64,000 nucleotides of DNA from Yponomeuta sedellus (lineage: Eukaryota > Arthropoda > Insecta > Lepidoptera > Yponomeutidae): positions 9,433,321-9,497,320 of the forward strand of contig OW203751.1 of NCBI GenBank assembly GCA_934045075.1. The letters run 5' to 3'. The notes beneath the pieces were generated by a model, which saw nothing but the letters and a program-made list of their open reading frames with translations, had not been told where the DNA came from and did no database searches. Position numbers and translations under genes: made by a program. Positions within the stretch are counted from its first letter, which is position 1. Every line of letters begins with the position of its first letter. Shown piece by piece: positions 34,164-44,630 of the stretch.

Positions 34164-34735
34164 GAAGCGCTCGTGGCCTACCTGAAGCATTCGTGGCCGA
34201 TGGCCTAGTGAAAAGCTCGTGGCCTAGTGAAGCATTCGTGGCCTAGTGAAAAGCTCGTGGCCTAGTGAAGCGCTCTTGGCCTAGTCGAACCGAGTGATTG
34301 GAATCAATCACTTTGATTAAGCAGCAACAGGCGCGGTCACGTAGATGGGTGACCGTCCCGTGACTACCGCTAGTGGCATTTTTTCCGAGCGCTGCCGCGC
34401 TTAACAAGGCACGCTAAGCCGTTGTTGCCGGTTTTCATGTAATGGCACTTGATAAGCCATATCAGAGGCCTTATGGACGGCTTGATAACTTCTTACAGTA
34501 AGGCCCGCCACTGTCTTACAATCCTCCGCCAACCCGGACTTGGCCCCCGTGGTAATGCATGGCCTAATCTTTCGGCGATGCAGGAAGAGACCCGTGCCCC
34601 AGCATTCGTCGACGTCGTCAGGCTATACTAGTCCACTGCTGGACATAGCCCTCCCCTAAAGAGCGCCACGTTGTGCTATCATAGGGGGTAATGCCCATGC
34701 CCCAGCAGTGGGGACATACAAAGGGTTGATATCGT
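34164..34735 (+). mobile_element. 5S rRNA-derived SINE with 5' mini-repeats and a nested RTE tail
   Basis: 34164-34285 holds about six imperfect copies of the SINE's own first bases (gctcgtggcctagtgaa). The normal unit follows. At 34605-34697 a 93-bp antisense RTE tail interrupts the SINE tail, flanked by tgccccagca at 34595-34604 and 34698-34707. Confidence 0.8.
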
Positions 34736-35084
34736 TTTGTTTATTATACGCAACTTATCTCTGTACTTTTCGGACGTTTTCGGAGATAACAACAATCTTA
34801 ATCGTGGCGCGTGCTTGCCAAGGCTCTACTCAATCGTTATTCTCTCAATTGTATCAGCTCGATTAGCCACCATTGTTATTATGAGCAGATTACCTTGTAC
34901 TCATGATAAGAGTGCGACCTCTGAAGCAAGTGTTTATTTATAGTCGTAATTAAATTCGCTTTTAATTTCATAATTCGCTGCACAGAGGCTGGGAAAATTG
35001 TAATAAAAGCTATGTGGGAGCAATTACGTATAAAGTTGTTACGTGGGTATTACCTATCGTGGAGTGAACTAAACTAACCTAGGT

Positions 35085-35170
35085 TAGGTTACTCCACCAA
35101 GGGGGCCAAGTCCGGGTTGGTGGAGGATTGTAAGATAGTGGCGGGCCTTACTGCCAGTCGTTAAAGCACT
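35085..35170 (-). mobile_element. 5S-type SINE, short fragment
   Basis: tactccaccaagggggccaa to gcgggccttactgcca. Confidence 0.55.
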
Positions 35171-35214
35171 CCAAAACGCAACCAAATCGAGTTAGCACCT
35201 GTAACACAAGTCAT

Positions 35215-35372
35215 GTACGTAATACAGTGAGTGTTGTAAGGAGGTTCGAAATTTCACTGATTCCGGTGAGTCGCCCATTAGCTCAGTTGGAAAGAGCGCT
35301 GGCACGGATAGCCAGAGGTCGCGGGTTTGAATCCCGGCATGGGTGTAATTTTTAGCCTCTAAATAGATTTTT
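35215..35372 (+). mobile_element. tRNA-like repeat, simple insertion ending at its T-run
   Basis: From tacgtaatacagtgagtg to ctctaaatagattttt, flanked by acaagtcat at 35206-35214 and 35373-35381. No read-through tail is present, so the RNA copied ended at the T-run. Confidence 0.85.
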
Positions 35373-35439
35373 ACAAGTCATTTAGTTGTACTTATTGTGG
35401 GGCTAACGAGATCTGTGTAATATGTCTACGATTATTTAT

Positions 35440-35640
35440 TTATTACTATCTGACCCAGTGAACTTCGTACCGCCTAACAGTCGATTTTTTTTTTTTTTTT
35501 TTATTTTTCCCTCTGTAAGAACCATCCTCGTACTTCAAGGAATATTCTAAAAAAGGAATTAGCGAAATCGGTTCAACTGCTCTCGAGATTTGCGCTTACC
35601 AACACATTCGGCGATTCATTTTTATATTATAGATTTTTTT
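35440..35640 (-). mobile_element. Dispersed repeat ('cccagtgaacttcgtaccgc')
   Basis: Reverse of the units at 6190-6570; includes a T run at 35484-35502. Confidence 0.55.
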
Positions 35641-35787
35641 TAATTTATTAATATACCATCTATGCTAAGGGGTGAAAGTGAGATAAGACTTGCGTGAGAA
35701 CTAGGAAGCGGATATCGATCGTAATGTATGCTACAGCCCCATCAATCACACTCCTACTAGCGTGGTAAAAGCAGCCTGAGTGCTTAG

Positions 35788-36115
35788 TGCGAGTTTGACA
35801 GATCCAATCGAATAACTTTACTACCGCGTTAATCGAGCATTGAGTAGTGAGTATGAGTAAGTTAACCGTTCGAACTGGCAAAACGCTGTCACAGTACGAC
35901 TCGCACTCGCGTTTATTCGTGTTTTGGCTGGTAAACGTGTTCACTTCTCAACGTGAACCATTACAACTCGCACTCAGCAATTTTAATTTCCATACTTGTC
36001 GCCATACTTGTGAGAGTTTTTTAACTACTCGATAGCGTTAACGTAAACTCATATTTATATGGCATCGAAGAAGCGCCACCTAGCGACAAGTATGGAAATT
36101 AAAATTGCTGAGATC
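35788..36115. mobile_element. MITE (gagtgcttagtgcgagttt family), copy 1, rearranged
   Basis: Left end and centre as in copies 2 and 3, but the right part is inverted: 35975-36002 and 36083-36110 are perfect 28-bp inverted repeats around the turned segment. Confidence 0.75.
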
Positions 36116-36179
36116 TAATATTCACATTCACATATTCACGCATAATTAAATCAATAATTAATAATAATAACAATAAAAA

Positions 36180-36416
36180 TCCGGGCGCTGCGTGCTTCGC
36201 AAGGCACGTTAAGCCGCCGGTGCCGGCTGTCATGTAAAGGCAGTCGTTAAGCCATGTCAGAGGCCTTATCGGCGGCTTAAAAACTACTGACAGTAAGGGC
36301 CGTCACTGTCTTACAATCCTCCGCCAACCGGACTTGGCCCCCGTGGTGGAGTATGGCCTAACCTTCCTGCGAGGCAGGAAGAGACCCGTGCCCCAACAAT
36401 GGAGACATTGGGTTGA
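36180..36416 (+). mobile_element. 5S-type SINE, head lost
   Basis: gcgctgcgtgcttcgcaagg to ggagacattgggttgat. Ends 39 bp left of exon 2 of the CD36-family gene. Confidence 0.7.
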
Positions 36417-36454
36417 TGTAGCAATAAATATATAAAAAAAGAATTGGAACTTAC

Positions 36455-36546
36455 ATGGTCTATGATCAGTCGCACCCAAGAGCTGAAGAATAGGGCGCAG
36501 ACCACACCGCATAGCAGCAGTACCACGGCCGACGCGAGCACAAACC
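36455..36546 (-). CDS. CD36-family scavenger receptor, exon 2 (N-terminal membrane segment)
   Basis: 92-bp exon bounded by a strong acceptor (ttcctcctcctcag) and donor (gtaagt). It begins with two bases of a split codon, then 30 codons: FVLASAVVLLLCGVVCALFF forms the membrane span, followed by SSWVRLIIDH. CD36 proteins have exactly this arrangement, a first membrane segment running into I-x-K-x-L-V-L at the start of the ectodomain; here the motif is completed by exon 3 (KLVLHPGS). It ends in phase 0, matching exon 3. The exon lies between a 5S-type SINE (36180-36416) and a MITE (36742-37058), so it is a small unique island in repeats. Confidence 0.85.
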
Positions 36547-36741
36547 CTGAGGAGGAGGAAATAATCGTATAAGTACCTAACTACTTGACCCAGCGAACTT
36601 CGTACCGCCTAACAGTCCAATTTTAACAGTTCAATTCTTAAAAACCTATTTTAGAGAAACATAGAACTCGTACATTGGCTTTAATTCCAGACATAATTAC
36701 AAATACAAAAACTTTATTGTTATAAAAGTGTACAAAAATAG

Positions 36742-37058
36742 TGTCAGAGTGCTTAGTGCGAGTTTGACAGATCCAATCGAATAACTTTACTACCGCGTTA
36801 ATCGAGCATCGAGTAGTGAGTATGAGTAAGTTGACCGTTCGAACTGGCAAAACGCTGTCACAGTACAACCCGCACTCGCGTTTATTCGTGTTTTGGCTGG
36901 TAAACGTGTTCACTTCTCAACGTAAACCATTACAATTCGCACTCAGCAATTTTAATTTCCATACTTGTCGCTAGGTGACGCTTCCTCGATGCCATAGAAA
37001 TATGAGTTTACATTAACGCCATCGAGTAGTTAAAAAACTCGCACTAAGCACTCTGGTC
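36742..37058. mobile_element. MITE (gagtgcttagtgcgagttt family), copy 2
   Basis: cagagtgcttagtgcgagtt to aactcgcactaagcactctg, complete. Confidence 0.8.
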
Positions 37059-37153
37059 CCCAAACTAGAATACTCTGTACTATGGGTAACCAGATCATTG
37101 TCACCGAAATGATGACTACGGGTAAGCCTTTTAATCAAATTTCATCTCTAAAA

Positions 37154-37275
37154 GAAGACAAACATAAATATTTACATACAGGCACATACGTTGCTTCAGC
37201 CCCACACTAGGACACCCTGTGCCGTGGGAACCAGACATCACAAACACGTAAACATCCAAGACCTGAGTTGAGCAG
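37154..37275 (-). mobile_element. tRNA-headed SINE body (7499 family)
   Basis: taaatatttacatacaggca to aaacatccaagacctgag; head missing. Confidence 0.6.
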
Positions 37276-37309
37276 GGCGTCCGAACCCTGAGCTAAGTTT
37301 TTAATATTT

Positions 37310-37592
37310 TTTGTGTACAATAGGGAATGGAAGAAAATATCAGAAGTGCTTGATTTTTTTTTTTTGGTGATAGGAATAACCTTTCTTAACGCGAGAAAAA
37401 AGTTTAAATTTTTTTGGCCACGTAGTTAATTTTTAAATAATCTTAATATTCTTCCATTCGTCGTTCTGGGCTCAGTACGGCTTAACAGACATACTCCTTG
37501 GTCCGCTACTAATGAAAAAAAAAAATCTGTGATGACAATGACAGCTCCCGTCGTTGTCATCACAGATTTTTTTTTCCCTATTGTGTACCCAA
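37310..37592. repeat. Foldback region with inner hairpin
   Basis: Inner perfect stem aaatctgtgatgacaa (37524-37538 area) and ttgtcatcacagattt (37554-37569). Outer ends acaatagggaa (37317) and ttccctattgt (37575) also pair. Confidence 0.55.
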
Positions 37593-37876
37593 AGTTACTT
37601 TGTGTGTTTTGTCACCTAATTATTTTTATACATGGAAATACACCGACACTGAGGTCATTTGTACAAATACACGATAAAAATTGTTACCTAATGTGTACCT
37701 ACTGTGAACGATAAGACTGGTAATTCTATACTAAACTTATATTTTTTATTCCGTAGAATTCTGACAGCTATCATTTCTTGACTTCTGTTGGTAAAACATA
37801 AAAAAATATTATCAAGCATTTTATTTCTTACTAGCTGACCCAGCGAACTTCGTACCGCCTAACAGTCGATTCTTTT

Positions 37877-38274
37877 ATAAACCTATTTAGAGGCTAAAAA
37901 TCTCACCCATGCCGGGATTCGAACCCGCAACCTCTGGCTATCCGTGCCAGCGCTCTACCAATTGAGCCAATGGGCGACTCACGGCATCAGTGAAATTTCG
38001 AACCTCTTTACAATATTCTCTGTATTACGTACAGGCAGCGACATCTGACTTAAGCAAATTGCATTACTTACAGCCCCGACTACCTACTTTGCAGTTAGGT
38101 TTAACATCGGAACGATATCACTGTACCCACATGATTACACAATTTTTATTTTTAATGCACTAACCAGTGCTAAGGAACAAATTTAAAAACCTATTTAGAG
38201 GCTAAAAATCTCACCCATGCCGGGATTCGAACCCGCAACCTCTGGCTATCCGTACCAGCGCTCTACCAATTGAG
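37877..38274 (-). mobile_element. tRNA-like tandem dimer with 10-bp target site duplication
   Basis: Antisense full unit plus antisense partial unit, inserted in the repeat 'cccagcgaacttcgtaccgc' at 37830-38400. Flanks 37867-37876 and 38275-38284 are both cgattctttt. Confidence 0.85.
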
Positions 38275-38730
38275 CGATTCTTTTTTTTTAAGGAATATTC
38301 TAAAAAGAGAATCAGCCAAATCGGTTCAGCTGCTCTTGACATTTGCGCTTACCAATACATTCAGCGATTCATTTTTTTTAATATAGATTACCCTCAAATG
38401 TGTCAAATCCCTTTTTCGGTGGACCGCTTTTTTTAAAGACAGCACATACAAAAGGTTTCGCTTTTGTAATAAATCCTGTGCAATGGTTTTACCCTTCGCT
38501 TGACTCGAGGCTGCTTTTACTTAATGTTAATAAGATAATTATATTAATAGTAAGCAAAAAACATAAATAAATAAAACTTAAGTTTTACCTCCGGACTTTT
38601 AATATAATTCCCTAAAAATAAATCAACGAGTGAAACCGAAGGCAATAGCTAGTCAAGTGGGAATTTATTTCCCACATATATAGGTATGTAACTGGATATA
38701 GGAAAATTATTTCCCACAAAAAAAAAACCC

Positions 38731-39030
38731 TTAACGGTTATAGGGAAATTATTTCCCATCGTCAAAAAAAACCACTTCCCAACATCCAATAATTTTAATT
38801 TTATGTTTTTATTTAATTGCAACAAAACAATATTCTAATATAAAACAATTTACTTGATTGGAGCCATGGCCGATTAAGGGTTAACGGTTATAGGGAAATT
38901 ATTTCCCATCGTCAAAAAAAACCACTTCCCAACATCCAATAATTTTAATTTTATGTTTTTATTTAATTGCAACAAAACAATATTATAATATAAAACAATT
39001 TACTTGATTGGAGCCATGGCCGTTTAAGGG
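38731..39030. repeat. Recent 150-bp tandem duplication
   Basis: 38731-38880 and 38881-39030 differ at about two positions. Unit starts ttaacggttatagggaaatt and ends gagccatggccg plus ttaaggg. Confidence 0.95.
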
Positions 39031-39039
39031 TTAATAATG

Positions 39040-39326
39040 CTACTAATATAAACGCGAAAGTTTGTAAGTTTGGATGGATGTATGTTTGATACTCTTTCAC
39101 GTAAAAACTACTGAATGGATTTTAATTAAACTTTACAATAATATAGTTTACAATTCAGAATAACACATAGGCTACAATTTATAAAGATATTGTGTGAATT
39201 GTCCAAAATATGACGATAAGTGTCAAGCAGGAAAAAATCTACCCGATAACCTGCGCAGGCGAAGACGCGGGCACCGGCTATATCTATATGGCCATAGGCT
39301 ACAATTTATAATGATAGTGTGTGATT
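39040..39326. mobile_element. Dispersed lepidopteran-type repeat, end duplicated
   Basis: aaacgcgaaagtttgtaagt to aggcgaagacgcgggc; the word cataggctacaatttataa appears at 39165 and 39292. Confidence 0.55.
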
Positions 39327-39356
39327 TTTGAACTAAAACTTTCGTAAGCACAACAC

Positions 39357-39537
39357 ATTGTAGACTTTTAGTCCGGATCTATTTACGGGTGTTGTTACAT
39401 CGGAAGAGTCCGACCAGGTTTCGCTCCGAATCTGCTCACCATGATTAAGCTCTGCGAATAGGAGCGAAACCTGGTCGGACTCTTCCGATACTCGTATAAC
39501 AACACCCGTAAGTAGGTCCGGACTAAAAGTCTACAAT
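39357..39537. mobile_element. Foldback element (attgtagacttttagtccgg family)
   Basis: Arms of more than 70 bp from attgtagacttttagtccgg to ccggactaaaagtctacaat, pairing almost to the centre (tttcgctcc / ggagcgaaa). The flanks (actttcgtaagcacaa, atattgtgtgatattttt) match those of the copy at 11874. Confidence 0.75.
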
Positions 39538-39589
39538 ATTGTGTGATATTTTTAAAATGCCACAACTGTTGCTACTAAGCGGGCCAGCT

Positions 39590-39990
39590 AGTGCCGATCG
39601 ACTTGGCCTCTTGGACTGTAGATCTTTTCCAGGTGGTCCTTGGCCGCCCCCTCTTTCGGCTGCCCTAGGGAGTGTACGTGAGTGCTTGTCTGGTCAGGCA
39701 TCTCTTGTCGCGGCGTAATGTATGTCCCATCCAGAGCGCCATAAATTAAATTAAATGATGTAAAAATGTTTTTTTAAAGTAGCGCAAAAACTCAGGCTTA
39801 ATGATGTTACAATTCAAACTAGGTGTCCATTTCAAAATCTAGATAATTTTGGAGAAATAAATGGACAAAAAATCTCCAATCTTAGTCTTTTCAAAGTCCC
39901 TAATTAACAGGCTTTACATAATTATTATAAAATATAGAACTCATGCATTGTACTGGCTTTCATTCCAGACATCATTGTCATCTATAATCC
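39590..39990 (-). mobile_element. LINE coding scrap and (TTTCA) LINE tail region
   Basis: 39600-39700 reads on the minus strand roughly as GRPRTTWKRS, an end-of-RT motif. 39770-39990 is the antisense of the 2940-3300 region (ccatttcaaaatctagataa). Confidence 0.5.
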
Positions 39991-40285
39991 TTTATGTTAT
40001 GGTAGCCGTTTTGGCACAAAGTGGGCACGAGACATTTTTTCAACCGCGTTTTAGGCAAGCTTAATAGGGATTTTATTATAGAAGCGTCACATGAAGAATA
40101 TAGAAGAAGAGTATAGAAGTGCCCCATGAAGGATGTATTAACCTTTACAATACAAAATACAAAAATCTTTATTTCTCCATCCACAAATTAGTTGGAAAAT
40201 AGCAGTGGTACAATATGGCGCAATAGAAGCGATTTGTGGACAGACTGGGTCCTAAACCAGATCAGAGATCTGTATCTTAGGATGC

Positions 40286-40597
40286 CAGAGTGCTTAGTGC
40301 GAGTTTGACAGATCCAATCGAATAACTTTACTACCGCGTTAATCGAGCATTGAGTAGTGACTATGAGTAAGTTAACCATTCGAACTGGCAAAACGCTGTC
40401 ACAGTACAACTCGCACTCGCGTTTATTCGTGTTTTGGCTGGTAAACGTGTTCACTTCTCAACGTAAACCATTACAGCTAGCACTCAGCAATTTTAATTCC
40501 ATACTTGTCGCTAGGTGGCGCTTCCTCGATGCCATAGAAATATGAGTTTACGTTAACGCGATCGAGTAGTTAGAAAACTCGCACTAAGCACTCTGGC
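40286..40597. mobile_element. MITE (gagtgcttagtgcgagttt family), copy 3
   Basis: Complete copy with perfect 22-bp terminal inverted repeats (starts ccagagtgcttagtgcgagt). Longest intact ends of the three copies. Confidence 0.82.
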
Positions 40598-40689
40598 CAC
40601 CCAAAAAACTAGTACAACAAAGTGTGAAACATACTGTAGACACTAAGTCAGCTCAAACGACATGCAGAGATATTAACCTTTGCATACAT

Positions 40690-40945
40690 CTTCTTCAGGC
40701 TTTATTAGTCCACTGCTGGACATAGCCCTCCCCTAATGAGCGCAAGGTTGTGCCATCATTGGGGGGTAATGCCCATAATCCCGACGCTGGGCATGCGGGT
40801 CGGGGATCGCAGTATGGTGGAATTGTACTGCAGGGGGCGCTGCTGCCCACCCCCCGGTTTGTGTCCCTTAGTCGCCTTTTACGACACCCGCGGGAAGAAT
40901 TTGGGTTGGTGCTATTCTCTAGGCCGACACCACACAGACAACATA
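40690..40945 (-). mobile_element. RTE-tailed short element
   Basis: Antisense of 6625-6890: agtccactgctggacatagc to attctctaggccgacacc. Confidence 0.7.
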
Positions 40946-41439
40946 AGTATTTCTGACACTGACTATGCCTACTAATGTATATGTATAGGTACCAAAAGTA
41001 CACACAGGCGATGTTATTCAAGAAGCCGTTCAGTACGTGACGATATTTTGATAACAAGCTATACAATTCGGTATTTTGAGCCATCTGGTCTTTCTTGTAC
41101 ATCCAGCTCAAGTTGATTGTAGTCAAAACTCACTCTTATATCAGACGCAAAACGAGTGAGTTACAGAATTGCTGTATCTGGTCCTTAAGGTTGAGAATTG
41201 AATGGTATTGTTGATGGGATGGCTGTGGGAAACACAATGTCTGTTGTGTTAACACTGAACAGCGTGTTTGAGCTTCGCATTGTTCATTTATTCTTTGTTG
41301 TTTGAAGCTGTTGGTAAGCTGTGGCCATCGAGCGCCCATACGTAGAATGTGCTTGTTTTACAAAACCTCACAGATGTGGACTTCATCAATTTGACACGTA
41401 ATACGTTCAAAACGCGTGACGATAATTGGAGATGGTAAC

Positions 41440-42032
41440 TTCTGACTGACAACAAGGCCCGCCACGGTCTTACAATCATCCACCAACCCGGACTCGGCCC
41501 TCGTGGTGGAGTAGGTATGGCCTAACCTTCCTGCGATGCAGGAGAGACCCGTGCCCAAGCAGTGAGGGGACGTACAAAGGGTTAATATGCACAAAGCATT
41601 TTACGGTATTTAGTGAATCAATGAAATTTTCTACTCACAAATAATGGCCTTTATATTCCATGATGAGAAAAACCACTCAACCAACTTCGATCTGCTGGGG
41701 CACGGGTCTCTTCCTGCATCGCGGGAAGGTTAGGCCATACTCCACCACGGGGGCAAGTCAGGGTTTGTGTAGGAGTGTAAGACAGTGGCGGGCCTTACTG
41801 CCAGAAGTTATCAAGCCGCCCATGAGGCCTCTGACGTGACTTAACGACTGCCATTACATGACAGCCGGCACCAACGGCTTCACGTGCCTTGCTGAAAACG
41901 GAAGCGCTCGGCAAAATTGCCACTAGCGGTAGTCACGGGACGGTCACCCATCCTGCACCTGACCGCGCCTGTTGTTGCTTAACTCAAGTGATTGATTACA
42001 ATCACTCGGTTCGACTAGGCCACAAGCGCTTC
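41440..42032. mobile_element. Two 5S-type SINE copies facing each other
   Basis: 41440-41590 (plus): tail half. 41693-42032 (minus): near complete unit from ctgctggggcacgggtctct to aggccacaagcgcttc. Confidence 0.7.
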
Positions 42033-42039
42033 ATCAATT

Positions 42040-42867
42040 CTTTATCAACCTACTTAATCGATCTAAATGTTATGCTGTACCTACAATAATATAATTACTC
42101 ACAAATGAACTATTTTCCATTCGTGATGCGTGGAAACTAGATAAATTCCAAAATGTCACATACCTTGACGCCAGCGAATAAAATAAAACGTGACAGGCTT
42201 TGACGATTTTCGCAAAGCGTAGATCAACAAGTCACGCAGAGTAGGTAGGAATACCAACGTCTTGTTTTTTTTACGGACAGACGTCAAGAACGGAGAGTTC
42301 TTTTTAATACAGTTGCTCAAAAAGTGGCGTATTACAGGGACGTATAGCACTATATCACTCGTGCTCTTTTTAACCTTTCCCGCACTCGTGCGTTTTCTTT
42401 CCCAACTGTCAAAATAATGTCTATTAAAAAGAAAAACCAACCATGAAGTTTTTACTGCAAAAATTCATAGAAGTTTTAATGAGCTACTAATTTGTTTCAA
42501 TATCAGATTTAATGATTTGATTGAATGAGTTAAGTTAGGTTTCATTTCATTTCATCTCATTAAATTTCATTTTAATTTCATATCAATGAAAAAATTCTAC
42601 TGAAGACGTTTACCTACGGTTGGCGCCATTTTCCAAATATTTTTTCTTTATTAAATTGCTTATTTATTTCGCAACTGTATTAAAAATAGTCGTTCAGTAC
42701 ACGTGCGGAACCGTCATTGCAACTTGTTCCGACTGTCAACCCTCGCCTTCGGTTGCGCCTCGGCTCGGGTAGACAATTGTCGGAACTCTTTGCAATGACA
42801 GCCTTTCGGCACTTGTAATTAAATATACTATTCCCGAACACAAATGTGAGAAATGTTTATTTTAGAC
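42040..42867. other. Intron sequence with an old inverted-repeat element
   Basis: 42705-42815 pairs gtcattgcaacttgttccga with tcggaactctttgcaatgac around a CpG-rich centre. A 94-codon frame at 42156-42440 (minus) shows no known motif. Confidence 0.4.
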
Positions 42868-43124
42868 TAGTGTTATTATTAATACGGCAATTGCCGTAAT
42901 ATTCATGGATGTTTTTTCAAATATTCGGTACACGGCAGGATTTCGACTACCGTATCATATAATACGGCAATTCAAGTCCAACGTGCTCTTAAGCTTCTAA
43001 CAAAAACTACGAGAAACGAAACGTAGATTTCCGAAAGAAAAATTTCCTGCTGACATAAATTGAACTAGATGTCTCATGCTATCTCTTTTATATATCCCAC
43101 TCTTAGCTAAACAATCTATTTGAA

Positions 43125-43233
43125 TTTAAAAACCTATTTAGTAGGTAAATTGGTAGGTAAATTTTTAGCCTCTAAATAGGTTTTTAAATTTGTTCCTTAG
43201 CACAGGTTAGTGCATTAAAAATAAAAATAGTTT
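43125..43233 (+). mobile_element. Minimal tRNA-like foldback repeat with 12-bp target site duplication
   Basis: Only the inverted end (tttaaaaacctatttag) and the sense end with tail remain; the tRNA-like centre is gone. Flanks 43113-43124 and 43234-43245 are both aatctatttgaa. Confidence 0.85.
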
Positions 43234-43317
43234 AATCTATTTGAAATCAAGGCGATTGCACAAAATTTCAGGTGTCAGGAGATATGCTTATCAAAATGAA
43301 AAACAAAGAAAAATATT

Positions 43318-43478
43318 ATTAAAACTGTTTTTATACGGATTTATGCTCGTTTATTACATTTTTACAATTTTCCAACGTTTCGGCACTTTTTCAGGTGCCG
43401 TGGTCCCGGATGACTCATCACCATCAGTCAGCACAGTTTTAATTATGTCTACTGCTCGTGTTAACCTTAGAAAATACT
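43318..43478. mobile_element. 'cgagcataaatccgtataaa' family element with 13-bp target site duplication
   Basis: attaaaactgtttttatacg to ttaaccttagaaaatact, flanked by aaagaaaaatatt at 43305-43317 and 43479-43491. Contains tttcggcactttttcaggtg. Class unknown. Confidence 0.75.
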
Positions 43479-43897
43479 AAAGAAAAATATTCATTGCACA
43501 AGCAGTGTATTAGAAACATATAGGATGAAGAAAATATAGAAAGTTGAAAATGTACTTATTACTTTTGTGTTTCAATCACTAATTATTTAATTAGAGGATA
43601 ATACGGCAGATCTGCGATTCTGTTTCATAAATGCGGCAATTTGAAGTTTTAGATACGGCAACCCAGATTTTGACGATAATAACACTTTTTAACCACAAAC
43701 ACACGGCATTATCTTAACATGAAGCATGAAGTGTACAAACAAAATGTAACATGACCTTTGCATCTACGTAATGAGATTATTTATTCAGCGTCCAGTGGCA
43801 TCTTCACTCACACTAGATGGCTGAAGACACCACTCGGAAGCTGCAGTGTCTGGGACAGTGTTTTACAAAAGAAATTATCCCACGGGTACACATTACG

Positions 43898-44300
43898 TGT
43901 TTCGCAAGGTACGTTAAGCCGTGGGTGCCGGCTGTCATGTAATGGCAGTTGTTAAGCCATGCCCCCACTGCTGGGGCACGGGTCTCTTCCTGCATCGCAA
44001 GGAGGATAGGCCATACTCCACCACGGGGGCCAAGTCCGGGTTGGTGGAGGATTGTAAGACAGTGGCGGGCCTTACTGTCAGATGTTATCAAGCCGCCCAT
44101 AAGGCATGGCTTAACGACTGTCATTATATGACAGCCGGCACCATCGGCTTAGCGTGCCTTGCGAAGCACGGAAGCGCTCGGAAAAATGCCACTAGCGGTA
44201 GTCACGGGACGCTCACCCATCCTGTACCTGACCGCGCCTGTAGTTGCTTAACCAAGTGATTGATTCCAATCACATGGTTCGCCTAGGCCACGAGCGCTTC
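43898..44300. mobile_element. 5S rRNA-derived SINE with inverted partner fragment
   Basis: 43962-44300 is a minus-strand unit lacking its last bases; 43898-43961 is a plus-strand middle fragment (tgtttcgcaaggtacgttaa) fused to its tail side. Confidence 0.7.
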
Positions 44301-44504
44301 ATTTATTCTGATGTATAAGCTATATTATTGTAAGGTTTAATTAAAACCCATTCAGCATCCATCTAGACTTACAAACTTTCGCGTCTATAATATTAGTAAG
44401 ATTTGGCACATATAAGATGCAACAAATTTTTTTCAATGTGGTGGATAGTCCACTTTTAGCTCCACCCTCAAAATGGTGTGAGACCACCTCAGGATATTGG
44501 TTTA

Positions 44505-44610
44505 GTACAGCCATACTCAAAGTGCGTTCCGCGGAAACCTAAGGTTCCACGATACCCCTGTAGGGGTTCCAAAGTATTTCGAAAATAAAATTCACAAACC
44601 TCTCACTAAG
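44505..44610. mobile_element. Possible hAT-type scrap
   Basis: agtgcgttccgcggaaacct and cccctgtaggggttccaaag resemble common hAT non-autonomous ends. Weak. Confidence 0.3.
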
Positions 44611-44630
44611 TAAAGTAATAAGTAAAGTAA

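Larger units (their letters stand above)
42868..43686. mobile_element. hAT-like MITE relative (atacggcaa family) with two nested insertions
   Basis: Aligns by eye with 61129-61616. Interrupted by a tRNA-like repeat (43125-43233) and a hairpin-family element (43318-43478). Confidence 0.75.
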
